From NCBI RefSeq assembly GCF_044872765.1, contig NZ_CP085253.1, positions 744,001 through 808,000 of the forward strand: a stretch of 64,000 nt of DNA, written 5' to 3'. The position numbers and the translations under genes were made by a program. This DNA comes from Micrococcus sp023147585 (lineage in GTDB: Bacteria; Actinomycetota; Actinomycetes; Actinomycetales; Micrococcaceae). Positions within the stretch are counted from its first letter, which is position 1; each line of letters begins with the position of its first letter. Below are positions 59,201 through 64,000 of the stretch, one piece after another. Below the pieces are notes generated by a model. It searched no databases. It worked only from the letters and a program-made list of their open reading frames with translations, and was not told the DNA's origin.

Positions 59201-60278
59201 CCGCGACGTGGAGGCCTCCACCGTGGTCCTGCTGCCGAAGTTCACCCGCGTGGGCGACGGCGCGTTCCTCGCCGACGACACCATGGTCTCCTCCTACACC
59301 CTGCAGGGCGGCTGGATGCACGTGGGCCCGGCGAAGGTGGGCAAGCGCTCCTTCGTGGGCAACTCGGGCATGGTCCCGGGCGGGCGCACCCTGCGCCGAG
59401 ACTCGCTCGTGGCCGTGCTCTCCACGACGCCGGCCAAGACGAAGGCCGGCTCCTCCTGGATGGGCTCCCCGCCCGTGCGCCTGCGCCGCACCGAGGTCGC
59501 CGCGGACGCGGCCCTGACCTACGACCCGCCGGCCCGGCTCAAGGCCGCGCGCACCGCGTGGGAGCTGCTGCGCGCCATCCCCGTGTGGCTCCACGTCGCC
59601 CTCACCATCGCCGTCGGTGCGGCACTCGCCGCGCTGGCCGCCGTCGGGGGCTGGCTCCTGGCCGCCGTGCTGGGCGGGGTCGTGCTGCTGGCCGCGGGCG
59701 CGGTGGCGGCCGGCATCACCGTGCTGGCGAAGAAGCTGTTCGTGGGGCGCATCCGCACCTCGGAGCACCCGCTGTGGTCCTCGTTCATCTGGCGCAACGA
59801 AGTGGCCGACACGTTCACCGAGTTCCTCGCCGCCCCGTGGTTCGCCCGTGCCGCCGCCGGCACGCCCGCACTCGTGTGGTTCCTGCGGGCGATGGGCGCG
59901 CGGATCGGGCACGGCGCGTGGGTCGAGTCCTACTGGCTGCCCGAGGCCGACCTCGTCACCCTCGGCGACGGCGCCACCGTGAACCGCGGATGCGTGGTGC
60001 AGACGCACCTCTTCCACGACCGCGTCATGGCCCTCGACGAGGTCACCCTGGGCGACGGCGCCACGCTGGGCCCCAACTCCGTGGTCCTGCCCGCGGCGCG
60101 CCTGGGCGCGGGCACCACCGTCGGCGCCGGCTCGCTCGTCATGCGCGGCGAGGACCTGCCCGCCGGCACCTGGTGGCTCGGCAACCCCGTCGCGCCGTGG
60201 CGCATGCCGGACGGACCGGTCGCCGTCGTCGAGCACGGAAGCACCGCCGCCCCCGCCACCACCGCAGAGGAATCATGA
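56277..60278 (+). CDS. Pls-type membrane non-ribosomal peptide synthetase (poly-amino-acid synthetase-like)
   Basis: 1333-residue single-chain synthetase. Architecture: adenylation domain about 25-510 (FTSGSTGTPKGVAVSH near 160, core AFDASCEEMWLAW near 207, NTYGPTEATVV, YRSGDLVVF near 381, TKTSGKVDRHALP near 486); thiolation domain about 515-590 with phosphopantetheine Ser548 in AAGGGSLAAAQL; then three rounds of two membrane helices plus a left-handed beta-helix hexapeptide domain (about 670-820, 965-1080, 1195-1320). This is the known layout of Streptomyces epsilon-poly-L-lysine synthetase (A, T, six membrane segments, three tandem C-terminal domains; about 1319 residues, recalled). The Asp of FDAS, which grips an alpha-amino group, supports an amino-acid substrate. 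Substrate not determinable. Its stop overlaps the next gene (ATGA). Confidence 0.85.
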   Translation: MTEPTARVHPPQLPGSDRTPPPRTLLDLFEATVREHPDSPALDDGREQLTYAELHERVLESARFLAERGVRPGDRIGVRIASGTVGLYVSILAVLAAAAAYVPVDADDPEERARLVFGEARVAGILTDERVLSASREPAADVGTGEPVRPGLGDDAWIIFTSGSTGTPKGVAVSHRSAAAFVDAEARIFLQQDPLGPGDRVLAGLSVAFDASCEEMWLAWRHGACLVPAPRALVRSGMDLGPWLAERRITAVSTVPTLAAMWPTEAMDNVRLLIFGGEACPPELAARLAVEGREVWNTYGPTEATVVASAAPLTGEGPVRIGLPLDGWDLAVVDPATGVPVAAGETGELIIGGVGLARYLDPAKDAEKYAPLPSLGWERAYRSGDLVVFDPAGLLFVGRADDQVKLGGRRIELGEVDAALQALPGVHGGAAAVRSTPAGHQILVGYLKPGGPLEDFDLADARERLTEELPAALVPRLALVESLPTKTSGKVDRHALPWPLPGAEAADEGAPEIDESTPAGWVLRQWADILGQAPAGPKTDFFAAGGGSLAAAQLVARLRQRHPAVTVQDVYRHSKAGALVAAVVGEEGDAPGIEVHDRHVARTRHRTQWAQTLVGLPVFVLPALRLGVWTGLVLNVLALTGLAPGLPTVSWWVLGVAALLVVTAPGRMLIAGLAARLLLRGVEPGSYPRGGRVHLRLWLAQHVTDLVDPYSLAGAAWVPAYARLLGAKIGPDVDLHSVPPVTGLLEIGEGASIEPEVDLSGYWVDGDVVRIGRMHVGAGAVVGARSTLMPGARVGAGAHVEAGSTVAGRLRGGQRHAGSPAAKVGKVKADGPNVAPPRATGWRIASTVGSTVLALLPLVAAAAALAVGAWSLAWWPEAGAAATPLAAVGQTALRLLAASPLMAAVWFGTQMLLVLLTVRVLSVGITEGHHPVRSRVGWQIWATERVLDAARDQLFPLYASRFTPVWLRWLGAEIGRDVEASTVVLLPKFTRVGDGAFLADDTMVSSYTLQGGWMHVGPAKVGKRSFVGNSGMVPGGRTLRRDSLVAVLSTTPAKTKAGSSWMGSPPVRLRRTEVAADAALTYDPPARLKAARTAWELLRAIPVWLHVALTIAVGAALAALAAVGGWLLAAVLGGVVLLAAGAVAAGITVLAKKLFVGRIRTSEHPLWSSFIWRNEVADTFTEFLAAPWFARAAAGTPALVWFLRAMGARIGHGAWVESYWLPEADLVTLGDGATVNRGCVVQTHLFHDRVMALDEVTLGDGATLGPNSVVLPAARLGAGTTVGAGSLVMRGEDLPAGTWWLGNPVAPWRMPDGPVAVVEHGSTAAPATTAEES

Positions 60279-61675
60279 GCACGGACCCCTACATCCTCGG
60301 AGTCGGCACGGACGTGGCGACCATCGAGCACATCGACCTGACGCTCGACGTCCGGCTGGCCGCCAACCGCGTGGCCGGCGTGGCCGTGCTGCGCGTGCGG
60401 CTGCGGCGCCAGACCTCGAGCGTCGAGCTGGACCTGCACCGCCTCGCGGCGCAGTCCGTGACCGGAACGGTGGACGGGCGCACGCTGAAGGTCCGGCACT
60501 CCCAGCCGCGCCGCACGCCGCACCGCCTCGTGGTGCAGCTGGGCGAGAGCCTCCCCGAGGGCGCCCTCGTGGAGCTGACGGTGACGTACGCGGGCACCCC
60601 CGCGCCGCGCCGCAGCCCGTGGGGCACCATCGGCTGGGAGGAGCTCACCGACGGCGTCCTCGTGGCCGGGCAGCCGCACGGCGCGTCCACGTGGCTGCCG
60701 TGCATCGACTCCCCCGCGGTCCGCTCGACGGCACAGATCACCCTGACCTGCGACGCCGGCTACCTCCCCGTGGCCAACGGGATCGGCCGGCCCGTGCGCA
60801 CCCGCGGCTCCCGCGTGACGTGGCAGTGGCGCATGGACCGGCCCGTTCCCGCGTACCTGCTCACCGTGCAGATCGGGCGGTACCGCCGCGTGGACGCACC
60901 GACGGCCGTGCCCGTCCCGGCCGGCCGCGGGGCGCACGCGGCCGCCTCCCGTGTGGCCGCCGACGCCGACGCGGGCCTGCCGCCGCTGAGGCTCGTGGTC
61001 TCGCCCCGCCAGGAGCAGCGCGCCCGCGCCGCGCTGGCGCCCCAGGCGCGGATGATGTCCGCGTTCGTGGACGCCTATGGCGCCTACCCGTTCGAGGAGT
61101 ACACCGCCGTCGTGGCGGACGAGGTCCTCGAGATCCCGCTCGAGGCGGCCGGCATGTCCCTGTTCGGCACCAACCACCTGGACGGCTCGTGGGAGTCGGA
61201 GCGGCTGATCGCCCACGAGATGTCCCACCAGTGGTTCGGCAATGCCGTGACGCTGGGCCGCTGGTCGGACCTGTGGCTGCACGAGGGCTTCGCGTGCTAC
61301 TCGGAGTGGCTGTGGGCCGAGGCGTCGGGCCGTTCCAGCATCGCCTCGATGGCCCGCCGCGCGTGGCACCGGCTGCGCGAGGAGCCGGAGGACCTCGTGC
61401 TCGTGGACCCCGGGCCGCGGGACATGTTCGACGACCGCGTGTACAAGCGCGGCGCCCTCACCGTGTTCGCGCTGCGCGAGCTCCTCGGCCCGCGCGCCTT
61501 CCGCGACATGGTCCGGGCCTGGGTGGCGCAGCACCGCTTCGGCACGGTGGACACCGCCGCGCTGCGCGCCCACGTCCACGCGTGGGCCGAGGCGGAGGGC
61601 GTTGAGGGATCGGACGTCGACGCGCTGTTCGAGGCGTGGACCGCGAGGGCGCCGCTGCCGGCGTTCCCGGGCTGA
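60275..61675 (+). CDS. M1-family metallopeptidase lacking a canonical GAMEN motif
   Basis: Zinc aminopeptidase-like protein of 466 residues. The zinc site HEMSHQ (H314, E315, H318) with the third ligand E337 in HEGF is intact, including the 18-residue spacing. The normal exopeptidase motif GAMEN is replaced by EAAGMS at about 287-292. Only the N-terminal beta domain and the catalytic domain are present; the helical C-terminal domain of large M1 enzymes is short or missing. No signal peptide. Its start overlaps the synthetase stop (ATGA), so the two are coupled. A role in degrading or trimming the synthetase product is inferred from this pairing. Confidence 0.85.
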   Translation: MSTDPYILGVGTDVATIEHIDLTLDVRLAANRVAGVAVLRVRLRRQTSSVELDLHRLAAQSVTGTVDGRTLKVRHSQPRRTPHRLVVQLGESLPEGALVELTVTYAGTPAPRRSPWGTIGWEELTDGVLVAGQPHGASTWLPCIDSPAVRSTAQITLTCDAGYLPVANGIGRPVRTRGSRVTWQWRMDRPVPAYLLTVQIGRYRRVDAPTAVPVPAGRGAHAAASRVAADADAGLPPLRLVVSPRQEQRARAALAPQARMMSAFVDAYGAYPFEEYTAVVADEVLEIPLEAAGMSLFGTNHLDGSWESERLIAHEMSHQWFGNAVTLGRWSDLWLHEGFACYSEWLWAEASGRSSIASMARRAWHRLREEPEDLVLVDPGPRDMFDDRVYKRGALTVFALRELLGPRAFRDMVRAWVAQHRFGTVDTAALRAHVHAWAEAEGVEGSDVDALFEAWTARAPLPAFPG

Positions 61676-61703
61676 CGCCGGCGGCGGTTGCGCCCGCGCG
61701 CGG

Positions 61704-62357
61704 TCATCGTCCGCGTCGCACCCGGAAGGCCAGCGCCCCGACGGCGCCGGGGACGACCGTGTCGTCGAGGTCGACCACGCGCATGCCCGCGGGAGGCCGC
61801 AGGGCGGGGACGTCGGTCGGATCACCGGTGAAGCCCGTCCCGGCGGCCTTCACGACAGCCTCCTTGCGGGTCCACAGCACCGCGCGGGCGGCCGGGCGGG
61901 CGGCCTCGTCGTGATCTGCGAGCCAGCCGCGCTCCCGAGGCGAGAAGGCGACGTCCCCGAGCGCGGCGTCCGTCGCGAAGGCCGGCGCGTCCTCCCGCTC
62001 CAGGTCCAGCCCGAGGCCGGCCCCCCGCCCCGCTCCGGCCCACCACGCGCCGAGCCGGACGCGCATGCCCGGCGCCCCGGGCACCGCCACGTGCGTGAAC
62101 GAGACGAGCGCGCAGCGGCCGGTCGGCAGCCCCGTGAGGGAGGGCGCCCCGTGGTCCGTCCCCCCGCAGGCCGGGCACGCGTGCCCCAGCCCCAGCGGGC
62201 CCACCGGCTCCCCCCACACATCGGCGAGCGCCGACGCGATCTCCTCCAGGAGGGCGGCGGTGGCGGCGACGGCCGCCCCCGCGGGTGCGGAGACGGCCGT
62301 CGTCAGACCCCAGCGGCCCGGAAGGCCACCCGGGGCGGGAGCGTGGCGCGCGCCCAC
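61704..62357 (-). CDS. 4'-Phosphopantetheinyl transferase
   Basis: Sfp-type enzyme that attaches phosphopantetheine to carrier proteins. It has about 217 residues. Motifs: GLGLDLEREDAP (magnesium site), FSPRERGWL and LWTRKEAVVKAAGTGF, plus a CPACGGTDHG cysteine pair near residue 60 typical of this group. GTG at 62357 is the first start after pheT, 11 bp downstream; no clear ribosome-binding site, so coupling to pheT is likely. It converges with the M1 peptidase gene and could activate the synthetase T domain, though it may also serve fatty-acid synthesis. Confidence 0.85.
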   Translation of the reverse strand: MGARHAPAPGGLPGRWGLTTAVSAPAGAAVAATAALLEEIASALADVWGEPVGPLGLGHACPACGGTDHGAPSLTGLPTGRCALVSFTHVAVPGAPGMRVRLGAWWAGAGRGAGLGLDLEREDAPAFATDAALGDVAFSPRERGWLADHDEAARPAARAVLWTRKEAVVKAAGTGFTGDPTDVPALRPPAGMRVVDLDDTVVPGAVGALAFRVRRGR

Positions 62358-62368
62358 GGGAGGACCGT

Positions 62369-64000
62369 TCAGCGCTGCACCGCGCCGTGGCGCCGGGCCG
62401 CGAGCTCGGTGGCCGCGGCGCGGGCCTCGGAGGCCTCGTCCGCGGTGAGCGTGCGGTCCGGGGCCCGGAAGCGCAGGGAGAACGCCAGCGACTTCGTGCC
62501 CTCGGGCACCCCCGGCCCCTCGTACACGTCGAACAGCGCGACGTCCTCGAGCAGCTCGCCCGCCCCCTCGGCGAGGGTCGCGCGCACGTCCCCGGCCACC
62601 ACGGCGGCGTCGACGACGAGGGCGACGTCCTGCGTGCTGGGCGGGTACGTGGAGATGGCCTCGGCGACGACGGCCTCGGGCGCCGCCGCGGACAGCGCGT
62701 CCAGGTCCAGCTCCCACGCGCTCAGGCGCGCGGGCAGGTCCTCCGCCTCGAGCCACTGGGGGTGGAGCTCGCCGGCCACGCCGACGACGGCCTCGCCGTC
62801 CGCGACGGCCACGACGAGCTCGGCGGCGCGCCCGGGGTGGAACGCGTGGTGCGCGCCCTGCCGGACCGTGAGCTCGACCCCGAGCAGGTCCGCGACGTCC
62901 AGCGCGGCGGACACGGCGTCCTGCCAGTCCACGGCGCGCCCGGCGGCGCCGGGGCCCACGGGGGCCTCGTGCCCGACGAGGACACCGCCCACGTGCCACG
63001 GCTGCGCGGGCACGCCGGAGGACAGTCCCTCGAGCACCTCGGCGGAGGGGTGCACGCCGCGCGGCGGCACCTCGGGCGAGCCGAGCGCGCCCGAGGGCAG
63101 GAACACGCGGCCCACCTCGGCCAGCGCGAGGTCACGGAAGCCGCGGCCCAGGTTGCGGCGCGCGGTCTCCACGAGGCCCGGCAGCAGCGAGGTGCGCAGG
63201 AACCGGAACTGGGAGGAGATCGGGTTGGCGAGCGAGACCGTCGCGAGCGCGTCGGCGGCCGCATCCGTCGCGGCGCCGAACCGGCGGTTCTGCTCCTCGG
63301 AGACGAACGGGTACGTCAGGACCTCGGTGTGCCCGCCGGCCGCGAGCGCGGCGGCGACGCGGCGGCGCTGGGCCTGGGCGCGCGTGAAGCCGCGGCCCGG
63401 GGGCGCGACCGGGACCACGGAGGGGATCTGGTCGTAGCCGCGCAGGCGCGCGACCTCCTCGACCAGGTCCTCGGGGATCTGCAGGTCCGTGCGCCAGGAC
63501 GGAGCGGTGACGCGCAGCAGCGGCGCACCGCCGTCGCCGGTCTCGCCGACCTCCACCTCGGCGCCGAGGGAGCGCAGGGTCTCCACGACCTCGTCCGGGG
63601 TGTACTCCACGCCCACGCGGGCGGTCGGGTAGTCCGCCGCCATCTCGACGACGGCGGGGGCCGGGCGCTCGCCGACGTCCGTGACGCCCTCGGCGGCCAC
63701 GCCGCCGGCCAGCTCGACGAGTAGCTGCACGGCGCGCTCGGCGGCCTCGTCCGCGACCTCCCAGTCCACGCCGCGCTCGTTGCGCTTCGAGGCCTCGGAG
63801 GGCAGGCGGTGGCGGCGGCGGGTGCGGGCGATGGAGACCGGATCGAAGTTGGCCGACTCGATCACGACGGCCGTGGTGGCGTCCGAGACCTCGGTGCGCT
63901 CCCCGCCCATGACGCCCGCCAGGCCCACGGCGCCGACCTCGTCCGCGATGACCAGGTCCTCGGCGTCGAGGGTGCGCTCCTTGCCGTCGAGCGTGGTGAG
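62369..64000 (-). CDS. pheT: Phenylalanyl-tRNA synthetase beta subunit, 3' part (5' end outside window)
   Basis: Beta chain of the heterotetrameric class II synthetase. The frame is open to the window end, so the N-terminus (including most of the tRNA-binding fold) is missing. Visible features are GLAGVMGG, the editing region, the B5 domain (SWRTDLQIPEDLVEEVARLRGYDQIP), the core domain with TYPFVSEEQNRRFG and the C-terminal anticodon-binding (FDX-ACB) domain ending near residue PPSTQDVALVVD. About 543 codons are present, against about 830 normally. Its position beyond argC matches the order in other actinobacteria. Confidence 0.96.
   Translation of the reverse strand, partial: LTTLDGKERTLDAEDLVIADEVGAVGLAGVMGGERTEVSDATTAVVIESANFDPVSIARTRRRHRLPSEASKRNERGVDWEVADEAAERAVQLLVELAGGVAAEGVTDVGERPAPAVVEMAADYPTARVGVEYTPDEVVETLRSLGAEVEVGETGDGGAPLLRVTAPSWRTDLQIPEDLVEEVARLRGYDQIPSVVPVAPPGRGFTRAQAQRRRVAAALAAGGHTEVLTYPFVSEEQNRRFGAATDAAADALATVSLANPISSQFRFLRTSLLPGLVETARRNLGRGFRDLALAEVGRVFLPSGALGSPEVPPRGVHPSAEVLEGLSSGVPAQPWHVGGVLVGHEAPVGPGAAGRAVDWQDAVSAALDVADLLGVELTVRQGAHHAFHPGRAAELVVAVADGEAVVGVAGELHPQWLEAEDLPARLSAWELDLDALSAAAPEAVVAEAISTYPPSTQDVALVVDAAVVAGDVRATLAEGAGELLEDVALFDVYEGPGVPEGTKSLAFSLRFRAPDRTLTADEASEARAAATELAARRHGAVQR

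Noticed and set aside
56172..60236. Minus-strand open frame opposite the Pls-type gene
   Set aside because: Low-complexity product, no domain, while the + strand encodes a full synthetase.

Overview
The window is a high-GC actinobacterial chromosome segment, most likely from Micrococcus or a close relative in the Micrococcaceae. The best single clue is a secreted Rpf protein with the Micrococcus layout (transglycosylase-like domain, Ala-rich linker, LysM). Supporting clues are a mycothione reductase, which implies mycothiol, a GarA/MerR signalling cluster, leaderless-looking promoters and very GC-rich third codon positions. Those third positions produce many long false reading frames opposite real genes.

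Much of the window follows the actinobacterial backbone known from Mycobacterium tuberculosis (gene order recalled, not searched). Read from the right end toward the left it is pheT, argC-J-B-D-F-R, argG, argH, helR-like ATPase, tyrS, an rRNA operon, an Arg-rich helical-repeat protein, a HAD phosphatase, tlyA, nadK, recN, a Nudix hydrolase, xerD, parA, rluB, tyrA, cmk and der. Departures from that order are an rRNA operon between tyrS and the repeat-protein gene, a dicarboxylate-transporter/methylcitrate-cycle block between xerD and parA, and no scpA/scpB between parA and rluB. rpf lies between argG and argR, opposite in direction.

Layout. 1-1256: 3' part of a long-chain acyl-CoA ligase. 1282-6314: mycothione reductase and pyruvate carboxylase. 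6395-9419: a signalling and glycine-cleavage cluster (two MerR regulators, bifunctional nuclease, garA, gcvH). 9598-12797: POT peptide transporter, apt, tRNA-Pro and a lipoprotein. 12901-18327: der-cmk-tyrA-rluB-parA. 18508-26504: a broken DctA-type transporter, then prpE divergent from prpR-prpD-prpB-prpC. 26702-34450: xerD-nudix-recN-nadK-tlyA-HAD-repeat protein, mostly overlapping. 34574-40390: the rRNA operon with three tandem promoters. 40705-44414: tyrS and a HelD/HelR-like ATPase. 44601-55013: arginine biosynthesis split by rpf. 55076-64000: quinone oxidoreductase, a Pls-type membrane non-ribosomal peptide synthetase, an M1-like metallopeptidase, a phosphopantetheinyl transferase and the end of pheT.

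How parts work together. PrpE activates propionate; PrpC, PrpD and PrpB turn propionyl-CoA and oxaloacetate into succinate and pyruvate; a GntR regulator lies in the same divergent locus with two TGTATACA sites. The arg genes carry ARG-box-like operators before argG and argC and encode their own repressor, ArgR. The most unusual system is at 56277-62357. A single-chain adenylation-thiolation-membrane synthetase of the epsilon-poly-lysine synthetase type overlaps a peptidase gene with an altered exopeptidase motif, and faces a gene for the enzyme that could activate its carrier domain. This looks like a cationic homopolymer (or related peptide) production and turnover locus. All functions are read from motifs and context by eye; no search was run.
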